A DNA stretch of 64,000 nucleotides from NCBI GenBank assembly GCA_016195815.1, contig JACPYX010000023.1, forward strand, positions 1 through 64,000, written 5' to 3'. The notes beneath the pieces are model-generated. The model did not search any database, was not told the origin of the DNA, and saw only the letters and a list, made by a program, of their open reading frames with translations. Below are positions 43,657 through 52,816 of the stretch, piece after piece. The DNA comes from Chloroflexota bacterium (lineage in GTDB: Bacteria > Chloroflexota > Anaerolineae > Anaerolineales > Villigracilaceae). Within the stretch, counting starts at the first letter, position 1. Each line of letters opens with the position of its first letter. The translations under genes and the position numbers were made by a program.

Positions 43657-44409
43657 TTAACCGGGGGTATATTTCTTTTCCCATTGGGCCACCGCGCCTC
43701 TGATGGCCGCCAGGACTTCTGCATCAGGAACTTCTGCAATACTCTCATATCTATTCGTTCCAATCGTGACAATGACGCCTCCCGTTAACGATTCGCTGAG
43801 ACGGATGCCGCGGCTGTCGAGCGGCGTGCCGCTCAGATTTTCTTGCAGGATGGCGTCAATTTGAGCGACCATGCTGGCCGGCGCCGCATCTTTTTTCGGC
43901 GGGAGAGCGGGCGCGGCCGCAATGGGTGCTGGTCTCGGCTGTGAAGCGGAAGCCGCTGGCGGCGGAGTCTGAAGCGTTCCCGAAGCTGAAAGCGGCTTTG
44001 AAAGCGGAGGCGTGTGCGCGGCAAGCGGCCGTGAAATTGCAGTCTGGCTTTGTGTTGCACCGTCTTCGGCCCAGGCGCGCATCGTTGTTATCAAGTCAAT
44101 CAATTGCCCGCGTTGTTTCGGCGTCAGTTGCGATGTGTTCACCCGCTGGTCGTGAAGGTCGAGTTGAGGCTGGTTGTTTTTATCGAGGCTGAGTTTAAGC
44201 AGGCTGTTTTCGGCTGGCATCGCAGCAGGCGGGGTGGGGGTGGGAAGCGGCGTTTCGATGCCGGCTTTTATCTTCATTTCATCCGCTTCTTCTTTTCTGC
44301 GTTTTTTGTAACCCTGGCTGCGGCCTTCAAGCAGGCCGAGGTAATTTCCCGCGACGAGGATGATGAGGCCGATAAAAACGGCGGCGATTATGTTGAGGGT
44401 TATCTGCAT
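43657..44409 (-). CDS. Membrane-anchored protein of unknown function
   Basis: N-terminal TM (LNIIAAVFIGLIILVAGNYLGLLEG), Pro-rich linker, conserved-looking C-terminus. Confidence 0.55.
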   Translation of the reverse strand: MQITLNIIAAVFIGLIILVAGNYLGLLEGRSQGYKKRRKEEADEMKIKAGIETPLPTPTPPAAMPAENSLLKLSLDKNNQPQLDLHDQRVNTSQLTPKQRGQLIDLITTMRAWAEDGATQSQTAISRPLAAHTPPLSKPLSASGTLQTPPPAASASQPRPAPIAAAPALPPKKDAAPASMVAQIDAILQENLSGTPLDSRGIRLSESLTGGVIVTIGTNRYESIAEVPDAEVLAAIRGAVAQWEKKYTPG

Positions 44410-44412
44410 ACC

Positions 44413-45249
44413 TTACTCCGCTTGACATTTTGGGCAGATGTGTGTGCCGCGCTGCCCGACAAACATTTTTTGTATCGTTGTTCCGCACACCGGACAAGGC
44501 TCTCCGCCGCGGCCATAGACGCGGAAATGATTTTGAAATTCGCCGCCGCGATAGACCCAGTCTATGCTGGCGCCGTTGCGGCGGATGCCTTCTTGAAGAA
44601 CAGACTGGATGGCTCGATGCAAATTTTCAGTCTGTTTGACGCTGACTGAATTTGAGAGTGCCAGCGGATGCAGCTTTGCGATATGCAAACACTCGTCGGT
44701 GTAGATATTGCCGAGGCCGGCCAGGAAGCCCTGATCGAGAAGCAATGGCTTGAGTTGGCGATGACGCGCCTGCAAAGCGGCAAACAGCCAGCGCGGGGTG
44801 AAATCTTTGCTCAACGGTTCAGGGCCGAGGTTTCCCAATACTTTGGCTGCATCGTTGGTCAGCCAGATACGGCCAAATTTGCGCGTGTCGTTGAAAACGA
44901 GGCTGCTCCAGCTGCCGTCCTCGGCAACCGGCTGCGACAAGTTCGGCGCAGAGAGCAACAAGATCAGCCTGTCATGCTTCCCCGGTTTAATTTTACCTTC
45001 TTTGACAAACAAATCTCCGCTCATGCGGAGATGTATAAGGAGATTGTAAGCTGTTAGTTTAATATTCAGGAACTTGGCGCGGCGGCTCACGCTTTGAATA
45101 ACCTGACCCTTGATCTGTTCCTTGAATTTCTTTGCAGATGGCATCGCCAGCGTACGCGCCCAGCGCACGTCCGCCTCGAGGACGGCCTTGCCGACGAGGT
45201 GCGGAGTCAATTTGCGGGCGATGGTTTCAACTTCAGGAAGTTCGGGCAT
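44413..45249 (-). CDS. mutM: Formamidopyrimidine-DNA glycosylase
   Basis: MPELPEVETIARKL; C-terminal zinc finger CPVCGTTIQKMFVGQRGTHICPKCQ. Confidence 0.96.
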   Translation of the reverse strand: MPELPEVETIARKLTPHLVGKAVLEADVRWARTLAMPSAKKFKEQIKGQVIQSVSRRAKFLNIKLTAYNLLIHLRMSGDLFVKEGKIKPGKHDRLILLLSAPNLSQPVAEDGSWSSLVFNDTRKFGRIWLTNDAAKVLGNLGPEPLSKDFTPRWLFAALQARHRQLKPLLLDQGFLAGLGNIYTDECLHIAKLHPLALSNSVSVKQTENLHRAIQSVLQEGIRRNGASIDWVYRGGEFQNHFRVYGRGGEPCPVCGTTIQKMFVGQRGTHICPKCQAE

Positions 45250-45283
45250 GGTTGTAGCGGTTAGCAATAAGCCATTAGTTACT

Positions 45284-45325
45284 AGCGTTTAGCTGTCGAA
45301 GGCCAACTGCTAACAGCTAAACGCT
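45284..45325. repeat. 13-bp perfect inverted repeat in the prs-mutM intergenic region
   Basis: AGCGTTTAGCTGT-16 nt-ACAGCTAAACGCT. Confidence 0.75.
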
Positions 45326-45330
45326 AAAAG

Positions 45331-46329
45331 CTATTCGTTAAACATCTCTCCCACACTGCGGCCTTCGTGGGCGCGCCTGATGACCTCGCCCAACAGCGGA
45401 GACACAGACAACACAGTGATGCGGCCTTCGAGGTGTTTCATGTTTTCAGGTGAGATCGGGACTGAGTCAGTGGTGATGATATGTTTGATCGGCAGAGCGG
45501 CCAGACGTTCCGCAGCGCTGCGGGAAAGAATCGGATGGACGAATGCCAGATAAACATCGAGCGCTCCCTGTGACTTCACAAGGTTAATCGCCTGAGAGAT
45601 CGAGCCGCCCGTGTCAACCTCATCGTCCACGATCAGCACGTCGCGATTTTCCACTTCGCCGATCAAGGTCAACGCTTCGGCCCTGGCATCGTTGCCTGAG
45701 CGACGTTTTTCTATAAAGGCCACAGGCATATCCATATCGGCCGCGTAGTTGCGCGCTTTTTTGGCGAAGCCCAGATCGGTGGCGACAACGACCGGGTTGG
45801 TGAGTTTGGCGCGCATCGTGGCGTTGATGTGGTCAATGATCAAGTGCGAAGCGGTCAACACATCGCCGGGGATGGAGAAAAAGCCCTGGACCTGACCCGC
45901 ATGGGGGTCGAGGGTCATGTAGCGGTCCGCGCCGGCCACTTCGATCATGTCTGCTACAAGGCGTCCCGTGATCGGCACGCGCGGCTGATCTTTTTTATCC
46001 GAACGCCCATAAGCGAGATATGGAATGACCGCCGTGATACGCGCGGCCGAGTCGAGGCGCAGAGTCTGGATGGTGATGAGCAGTTCCATTAAGTTGCGAT
46101 GAACCGGCGAAGCCGTGTGTTGGATGAGATACACATCCTGTCCGCGCACGCTTTGTCTGAGTTTGACGAACAGATTTTCATTGGGAAATTCGATCATCTC
46201 ATAGTCGCACAAAGGCGCGCCGAGATATTCCGCGATCTTGCCTGCAAGTATGGGTGAGCCTGTCCCCGAAAATAATTTGACTTCGCCGTACACTTTCATT
46301 TCGTGATGGTGGTGATTATGATTGCTCAT
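45331..46329 (-). CDS. prs: Ribose-phosphate pyrophosphokinase
   Basis: TRITAVIPYLAYGRSDKKDQPRVPITGRLVADM-type PRPP synthase region; DVLIVDDEVDTGGSISQA. Confidence 0.95.
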   Translation of the reverse strand: MSNHNHHHHEMKVYGEVKLFSGTGSPILAGKIAEYLGAPLCDYEMIEFPNENLFVKLRQSVRGQDVYLIQHTASPVHRNLMELLITIQTLRLDSAARITAVIPYLAYGRSDKKDQPRVPITGRLVADMIEVAGADRYMTLDPHAGQVQGFFSIPGDVLTASHLIIDHINATMRAKLTNPVVVATDLGFAKKARNYAADMDMPVAFIEKRRSGNDARAEALTLIGEVENRDVLIVDDEVDTGGSISQAINLVKSQGALDVYLAFVHPILSRSAAERLAALPIKHIITTDSVPISPENMKHLEGRITVLSVSPLLGEVIRRAHEGRSVGEMFNE

Positions 46330-46340
46330 TTCTTCTCCAG

Positions 46341-46373
46341 ATGAGCGTTACACTCCGAACGCAAAACGCTCAT
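46341..46373. repeat. 9-bp inverted repeat upstream of prs
   Basis: ATGAGCGTT...AACGCTCAT. Confidence 0.5.
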
Positions 46374-46429
46374 AAAATGTATGACGATATATTTTTCCAT
46401 GCCGCGAAAGCGGATGCGTTTCCCATAGA

Positions 46430-47425
46430 TCATTTCGCCCTCCCGTTCGTCAACATCTTGACCGCTTCCCGCGGCGACAAACTTCTTTTATAGACCTGCA
46501 TCATTACTTCATCATATTTGGATTCGGGAACGCGTTCGCGAAATTGGCTGACCAGCGTTTCCTGTAAAACCGCATCCATCTCAGACTCGAGGCGGGCACG
46601 CTCACGAGCGGCCCAATCCCCGCTGACGCGTAAGTGCTCCGCGTGAATCGCGATCTGTTCGGCCAGCTCAGGGATGCCCGTCCCGTCAATCGAAATTGTC
46701 CGTTGAATGGGTGGAATCCAAAGCGCCGCGTCTTTGACCTGCGGCGCGGCGCTCATATATTTTCCGTGATGTGAAAATATGTGTTGGGTTGGGTGCGACA
46801 GCTCCAGCATGGACTTCAACGCTTTTTCCGTGTTTTCCACGCCGGGACGGTCTGCTTTGTTGACGACCAGAATATCCGCGATTTCCAGAATGCCCGCTTT
46901 AATGGCCTGGATGTCATCGCCGAGTCCGGGCGCTTCCACTACCAGCGTGGTGTGGGCCAATCGAGCGATGTCCACTTCACTTTGTCCCGCGCCGACCGTT
47001 TCGATCATCACGATCTCAAAGCCCGCCGCGTCGAAGACCTGTGTCATGCCTGCCGTGGCCTGCGCCAATCCGCCGAGTGAACCGCGCGTCGCCATTGAGC
47101 GGATGAATATGCCCGCGTCGCCGCTCAAATCTCGCATGCGCACGCGGTCGCCCAGCACCGCGCCGCCCGTGAACGGGCTGGACGGATCCACTGCGACAAT
47201 CGCCACGCGTTTATTTTGTTTGCGAAAATATAATGCCAGTTGATTGACCAGCGACGATTTACCGGTTCCCGGCGCGCCCGTTACGCCGATCAGATGCGCT
47301 TTGCCAGCGTGGGGAAACAGCGTCGCCAAAGCCGCGCGGCCATCCTGGGTGTCATTCTCGATATGAGTTAACACGCGCGCCAGCGCAAGACGATCACCGT
47401 TGAGAATCTGAGTCACCAAATCCAT
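46430..47425 (-). CDS. meaB: Methylmalonyl-CoA mutase-associated GTPase MeaB
   Basis: GVTGAPGTGKSSLVNQLALYFR; VAIVAVDPSSPFTGGAVLGDRVRM; ETVGAGQSEVDIA. Confidence 0.95.
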   Translation of the reverse strand: MDLVTQILNGDRLALARVLTHIENDTQDGRAALATLFPHAGKAHLIGVTGAPGTGKSSLVNQLALYFRKQNKRVAIVAVDPSSPFTGGAVLGDRVRMRDLSGDAGIFIRSMATRGSLGGLAQATAGMTQVFDAAGFEIVMIETVGAGQSEVDIARLAHTTLVVEAPGLGDDIQAIKAGILEIADILVVNKADRPGVENTEKALKSMLELSHPTQHIFSHHGKYMSAAPQVKDAALWIPPIQRTISIDGTGIPELAEQIAIHAEHLRVSGDWAARERARLESEMDAVLQETLVSQFRERVPESKYDEVMMQVYKRSLSPREAVKMLTNGRAK

Positions 47426-47471
47426 CTATAATCCTTACGTTTAACGTTTTACGTGTTGCGTATTACGCAAC

Positions 47472-47867
47472 TTATTTCACCGCTTCTTTTATATCCTTGA
47501 TGATATCTTCCGTCGAAGCGCCGGGACCGTATACCCCGGTCACGCCGATTTGCTTCAATTGCGGCACATCTTCATCCGGTACAATGCCGCCGATGAAAAC
47601 CTTGACCTTGCTTTGCCCGTTGGCCTTCAGCAATTCGAGAATGCGCGGCGCAAGCGCCATGTGCGCGCCTGAAAGAATGGACAATCCGACGATATCCACA
47701 TCCTCCTGCAAGGCGGCCTCGGCGATCATCTCAGGGGTTTGACGCAGGCCGGTGTAGATCACCTCCATACCGGCGTCGCGCAACGCACGCGCTACCACTT
47801 TTGCGCCGCGGTCGTGCCCGTCCAGGCCGGGCTTGGCCACCAGCACACGGATCTTTTTGTCTGTCAT
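47472..47867 (-). CDS. Cobalamin-binding subunit of a methylmalonyl-CoA mutase family enzyme
   Basis: [42 protein letters not shown] (DxHxxG B12-binding motif). Confidence 0.95.
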   Translation of the reverse strand: MTDKKIRVLVAKPGLDGHDRGAKVVARALRDAGMEVIYTGLRQTPEMIAEAALQEDVDIVGLSILSGAHMALAPRILELLKANGQSKVKVFIGGIVPDEDVPQLKQIGVTGVYGPGASTEDIIKDIKEAVK

Positions 47868-48038
47868 GTATCCTCCGCGGGTAAATTCGATGCGATTATA
47901 CTAGACTTGTTTAATAAATCACTGTTGGCGTAAACTTTATGCGGCCATCATTCAATTTGCAATTCACTTGCAATCATCCAGGCTTCTCGCGGCCTTCTCC
48001 AGCGCAAAAGCCAACCTTAAATATGCTATACTTCCAAT

Positions 48039-48308
48039 ATGCAAACGCGCGATTACTGGCCTCGCTGGGCCGAATCATTGCGACGCTACAAGCTTGATGC
48101 GCTTGCCGTCTTGTTGCTTGAAGCGGGCGGGCCTCTCAATCTGCTTGGCGCACAAGCACTCTATATTGGAAGTCCTTTTCTCGGCGAAAGTGCGGCCGCT
48201 TTAGCTCGCACGCTTGAATCGTCCGACGAAACACACGCCTTTGCATCTTATCTCGATCCTGAAGAAAGCGCTGAAAGCCACAGCGCAGGCGGGGGAGCGG
48301 CTTCATGA
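48039..48308 (+). CDS. Small protein of unknown function, first gene of the 48-56 kb cluster
   Basis: 89 aa ORF overlapping the next start (ATGA-type). Confidence 0.6.
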   Translation: MQTRDYWPRWAESLRRYKLDALAVLLLEAGGPLNLLGAQALYIGSPFLGESAAALARTLESSDETHAFASYLDPEESAESHSAGGGAAS

Positions 48309-49042
48309 ATCTCATTGCACTTGGCATCGTTAGTTTCTCTGGCATTCTCCTGCTGGCCTTTTCATTGATCAAACGAAAATCTCCTCCTAAATTTCGCATC
48401 ATCCCGGCGTTGACGCGTCTTTATCGCGCCATCGGCCTTAGTGTGGAAGACGGCACCCGCGTCTTCATTCACCTGGGACCGATGAGTCTGCTCACGCCGC
48501 GCGGCGGTGCGCCGCTGGCGGGACTCGGAATGCTGCGCCATCTCACCGAGCGGACTTCGCTCAGTGATCGTCCGCCGATTGCCGCGGCGGGCGAGGCATC
48601 TTTGGCCTTGCTGGCGCAGGATACACTCGAAGCAGGTTACGAAGCTGCGGGCGCGGGCGAATTTTATCAACCCTTATCTGGCCGTCTGATTGGATTGACT
48701 CCCTTCTCTTCTGCGGCGGGGGCCATGTCCATTATTCGTGATGAAGATATTTCGGCCAGCATCCTGATCGGTCACTTCGGCCCGGAAGCCGCGCTCATGG
48801 CGGAAGCCGCTGAACGTGAGAACACATTTTTGCTGGGCGCCAGCGATGATCTTTCTTCACAGGCCGCGTTGTATGCCTCGGCACAGGAAGTGTTGATTGG
48901 TGAAGAACTTTATGCGGCGGGCGCATATCTGGGCGCGACCGCCTCACACGCGGCCAGCATCACAGTCCAGGATATTTTGCGCTGGCTCATTATTTTGGGC
49001 CTGCTGGCGGGCGCGGCTTTGAAACTTTTCGGGATGATCTAA
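48305..49042 (+). CDS. DUF6754-like membrane protein
   Basis: Two terminal TM segments around a soluble domain; family name from memory. Confidence 0.6.
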   Translation: MNLIALGIVSFSGILLLAFSLIKRKSPPKFRIIPALTRLYRAIGLSVEDGTRVFIHLGPMSLLTPRGGAPLAGLGMLRHLTERTSLSDRPPIAAAGEASLALLAQDTLEAGYEAAGAGEFYQPLSGRLIGLTPFSSAAGAMSIIRDEDISASILIGHFGPEAALMAEAAERENTFLLGASDDLSSQAALYASAQEVLIGEELYAAGAYLGATASHAASITVQDILRWLIILGLLAGAALKLFGMI

Positions 49043-49653
49043 TGCGGACTGTTGCAGTAATTCTCGCGGTTCTAACAGGCCTGATCGTTCTGCTGGGTTA
49101 TTTTTTTCCGGTCTTATCCGGCGTCCAAACCGTCGTTTTAAGTTGGACTATTATTTTGGCCGGGACAGCCACAGTGGTCGGTGTGTTCAGCTTGATTCTG
49201 GTTCATTTCAATAAAGTCACTCGCCGCGAAAAGGGGAGTGTGTACAGTGTGCTTTTATTGATGGCCTTGTTTGTGACTTTTATTTTTGGAATCACACTTG
49301 GGCCGGATGACCCCAACATGCAATTACTGGTCAACGCTATTATTGTGCCGGTTGAGTCTACATTGATGGCGCTGCTGGCAGTCACTCTTCTCTATGCCGG
49401 TGTGCGTCTCCTGCGCCGCCGAACCGACTTGATGAGCGTCATCTTTCTTCTGACCGCCGCGTTCATGTTATTTGCCTCGGCAACCCTGCCGTTCGGTGAG
49501 ATCAGCCTGTTGAATAACTGGATCCGTCCCTGGGTCCAGCAAGTGCTCGCACTGGGCGGGGCGCGCGGCATTTTGATAGGCGTTGCACTTGGCACATTAA
49601 CCACCGGTTTACGCATCCTATTCGGCGCAGACCGGCCGTATGGGGGCAAATAA
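49042..49653 (+). CDS. Polytopic membrane protein, unknown function
   Basis: 203 aa, about six hydrophobic segments; TAATG coupling with the next gene. Confidence 0.65.
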   Translation: MRTVAVILAVLTGLIVLLGYFFPVLSGVQTVVLSWTIILAGTATVVGVFSLILVHFNKVTRREKGSVYSVLLLMALFVTFIFGITLGPDDPNMQLLVNAIIVPVESTLMALLAVTLLYAGVRLLRRRTDLMSVIFLLTAAFMLFASATLPFGEISLLNNWIRPWVQQVLALGGARGILIGVALGTLTTGLRILFGADRPYGGK

Positions 49654-52142
49654 TGGCCGATACCATTAAGTGTCCCGTTTGCGGTGAGGTCAACACAGCC
49701 GACCTGGAATTTTGTCAAAATTGCCAATCGCGCCTTCAGCCTTTTACCGGCCCATTGCAAGGTGAAAACGCCCCGCTTCAACCGGGACAGAATCCGACTA
49801 AAAAAGTTACCTCTGAGCTTGAACCCATTCTGCCGCAATGGCTGCGCGAAGCGCGCCAGCAGTCCCGCCAAACTGATGGCGAAGAGCCGCGCCTTGCCGC
49901 TCAAGATACTCCCACCGTCCCGATATCGTCCGCACCAGATTTGCTGGCCGGCCTTGCATCACAAAACGACGATGATGAAGATGCGCCCGATTGGCTGCTG
50001 AACATCACGGGCAATGCTCCCGCCAGGAAGAAAAAAAACGAACCGGAAGACTCAAATGTCAAGTGGGTGGAAGTCGGCAGTCCCGACGATTTTTCCGAAA
50101 CGCCTTCCGAGGAAATAAAAACATCTCCTACTACTCCGACGTGGATGACCCCGCAAGAGTCCGCGCCGGAAAAGGACGAACTGGCTGCCTGGCTTTCTCA
50201 AGTGGAACAATCTCCCGCATCTTTTGCGGACGAAAAAGAGTCCCCGGTTCCTTCAGTCTCATCTGCGCCTGATGTTTCCTCTGTCATCGCCGACAAGCCC
50301 GATTGGTTGGAGAATCTACAAGCCGGGATTTCCACAATTGACAACGCACCTGTTGGCCAACCGCCCGTCTCCGGCGATGAAACCAAAGACTGGCTGCATA
50401 GTTTGGATTCTGGCATGACTTCGTTGGAATCGCCTGCCCAACCCGCGCCGGTTTCGAGCGATGAAACTCCTGACTGGTTGAAGAATCTGGGCGCAAATTC
50501 AATTTCATTTGAACAGAAGCCGCCAGAACAACCCGCCCCACAAAATCAACCTGAACCGGCATCCGATATTCCTGATTGGCTGAGAACCTTTGGCGAACCG
50601 CGCATATCTTCGGCGCCAGAGGGCGCAGATTCGGCGTCAAATGGGATGATGCCCGATTGGTTGAAGGCCGCCGCCCCGTCTGGCGAGAAGCCGCCTGTTG
50701 ACCAACCAGAACCCGCTTCCGACCGCTCGGCGGATATGCCATCCTGGTTATCCTCGCTGAAACCGATTGAGGCACAACAGCCGCAAGAACCCCCTGCACG
50801 CGCGTTGACGCCCGATGAAGCGGCGGCTCAGAAGCCATTTACCGCACCTGCCTTTGCGGAAGATTCGCTTTCGAGCGATGATGTGGATGCCATTTTCGGT
50901 TCGTTGCAGATGCCCGATTGGCTTTCGAGCGCCGCCGCGCCGAGTCAACCGCCCCTGACAGAGAGTCCGCCGCCCGCCGCACAATCTGGCGAATCGATTG
51001 CGCCAGCCGAATTGCCTTCGTGGGTGCAAGCCATGCGCCCGGTAGAATCGGCGCCCCCCAATGCCAGTTCAAGTGAACTGGTTGACTCTGCCTTTGAGAC
51101 AGATGGTCCGCTGGCTGGGTTGCAAGGCGTTTTGCCCGCGCTTCCTGGAGGCATAAAGGCGTCTTCACGGCCTAAATCATATTCCATCAAACTCAATGCC
51201 AGCGAAGAACAGCAGGCGCAATCCGCCTTGCTTGAACAAATCCTGGCGCAGGAAACCGCAACCATTCCAATGAAGTCGTCTTCGATGATCCTGTCGCAGC
51301 GCGTTTTGCGCTGGGTCATTACGGCATTGCTATTCATTTTTGTCGGCGGCATCCTGTTTGCAAGAACAGAGATTTTTACCTTACCAGGCCGAATAGCTTT
51401 GCCCAACGATGAAACCGAGGCGGCGCTCTCAGTAGTGGACACAATCCCTGAAGGCGTTCCCGTCCTGGCAGTCTTCGATTATGAGCCGTCGTTGGCTGGA
51501 GAGTTGGAGGCTGTCGGCGCGCCGTTGTTCAACCGTTTGCTTTTATTGAAACACCCTAATCTTGCGATTGTCTCCACTTCACCGACTGGCCCGGCGCTGG
51601 CTGAACGCTTCATGTCAACAACGATGGCCGAACGCGGATATCAGCGCGGCGCGCAATATGTTGATCTCGGATATTTGGCCGGCGGCCTGGCCGGTGTGTA
51701 TGACTTTGCCCAGAACCCGGCGACAGTCCTGCCTCTCGGCGCGGATGGGACGCCTGTCTGGCAATCTGCGTTGTTACAGGGCAAAACGCGTCTCTCGGAC
51801 TTCGCGGCGGTCATCGTTTTGACCGATAGTGTCGAAGCCGGACGCGTGTGGGTCGAGCAGGCGGGTCCGTTTCGCGGCAACGCTTCGTTTGTAGTTATCT
51901 CAAGCGCACAGGCTGGCCCGCTGTTGATGCCTTACCTGCAATCTGGACAGATCAATGGTCTGGTCGCAGGTTTGAACAGCGCGGCAAAGATCGAGCAGGC
52001 GAATGGCCAGCCCGGGCTGGCCCGGCGTTATTGGGACGCATACAGCCTAGGTCTTTTGCTGGCGGTCGCCGTCATGTTCCTGGGCGGATTCTGGAATTTT
52101 GTCATCGGCTTGCAGGTTCGCCGCTCACAAGGTGCTAAATAA
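49653..52142 (+). CDS. Zinc-ribbon protein with repeated PDWL motifs, TM and extracytoplasmic domain
   Basis: N-terminal CPVCGEVNTADLEFCQNC zinc ribbon; about ten (P)DWLxxL motifs in a disordered region; TM (VLRWVITALLFIFVGGILF). Confidence 0.7.
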   Translation: MADTIKCPVCGEVNTADLEFCQNCQSRLQPFTGPLQGENAPLQPGQNPTKKVTSELEPILPQWLREARQQSRQTDGEEPRLAAQDTPTVPISSAPDLLAGLASQNDDDEDAPDWLLNITGNAPARKKKNEPEDSNVKWVEVGSPDDFSETPSEEIKTSPTTPTWMTPQESAPEKDELAAWLSQVEQSPASFADEKESPVPSVSSAPDVSSVIADKPDWLENLQAGISTIDNAPVGQPPVSGDETKDWLHSLDSGMTSLESPAQPAPVSSDETPDWLKNLGANSISFEQKPPEQPAPQNQPEPASDIPDWLRTFGEPRISSAPEGADSASNGMMPDWLKAAAPSGEKPPVDQPEPASDRSADMPSWLSSLKPIEAQQPQEPPARALTPDEAAAQKPFTAPAFAEDSLSSDDVDAIFGSLQMPDWLSSAAAPSQPPLTESPPPAAQSGESIAPAELPSWVQAMRPVESAPPNASSSELVDSAFETDGPLAGLQGVLPALPGGIKASSRPKSYSIKLNASEEQQAQSALLEQILAQETATIPMKSSSMILSQRVLRWVITALLFIFVGGILFARTEIFTLPGRIALPNDETEAALSVVDTIPEGVPVLAVFDYEPSLAGELEAVGAPLFNRLLLLKHPNLAIVSTSPTGPALAERFMSTTMAERGYQRGAQYVDLGYLAGGLAGVYDFAQNPATVLPLGADGTPVWQSALLQGKTRLSDFAAVIVLTDSVEAGRVWVEQAGPFRGNASFVVISSAQAGPLLMPYLQSGQINGLVAGLNSAAKIEQANGQPGLARRYWDAYSLGLLLAVAVMFLGGFWNFVIGLQVRRSQGAK

Positions 52143-52804
52143 TGTCTCCAGATCTGATCGTGGGCGCGCTGGCTTTTCTATTCACGCTGATGATATTTAG
52201 TTATTTGATTGGCGATAATCCCCTCTTTCGAGTGGCGGTTTATGTATTTGTCGGCGTTTCGGCGGGTTATGTAGCGGCAGTTGCGTTTCGCCAGGTGCTT
52301 TTGCCAAATCTGTTATATCCGCTTGTCAATGGGACGACAACACAGCGCGCCCTGCTTGCAACCCCCTTGTTGTTAAGTGGACTCTTGCTGATGAAGGCCT
52401 GGGCGCCTCTTTCGCGGCTTGGCACTCCTTCGATGGCAGTTCTGGTCGGCGTGAGCGCGGCAGTTGCAATTGGCGGCGCAGTGACGGGCACTCTTCTTCC
52501 GCAAATCGGCGTCACCATCAATATGTTCGACCTGCGTACTTCAACTTCTCCATTTACGGCATTGTTCAACGGCGCGTTTATTCTGGCGGGTGTTGTTACC
52601 ACATTGGTCTATTTCCATTTTGGCGCACGCACAACTGCGGATGGTTCGGTGCGCCGCTTCGGTTTGATCGAATTCATTGCGTTCATCGGCAGTATCTTCC
52701 TCGCCTTTACGCTGGGCGTATTGTTCGCCGGAGTTTATTCTGCGGCGCTGACGGCTCTCATCGAACGCCTGTATTTCTTCGGGACATTCTTTGGGTTGGG
52801 TTAA
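52142..52804 (+). CDS. Polytopic membrane protein, unknown function
   Basis: 220 aa, about six TM; TAATG coupled to the preceding gene. Confidence 0.65.
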   Translation: MSPDLIVGALAFLFTLMIFSYLIGDNPLFRVAVYVFVGVSAGYVAAVAFRQVLLPNLLYPLVNGTTTQRALLATPLLLSGLLLMKAWAPLSRLGTPSMAVLVGVSAAVAIGGAVTGTLLPQIGVTINMFDLRTSTSPFTALFNGAFILAGVVTTLVYFHFGARTTADGSVRRFGLIEFIAFIGSIFLAFTLGVLFAGVYSAALTALIERLYFFGTFFGLG

Positions 52805-52816
52805 TCATAAGGATTT

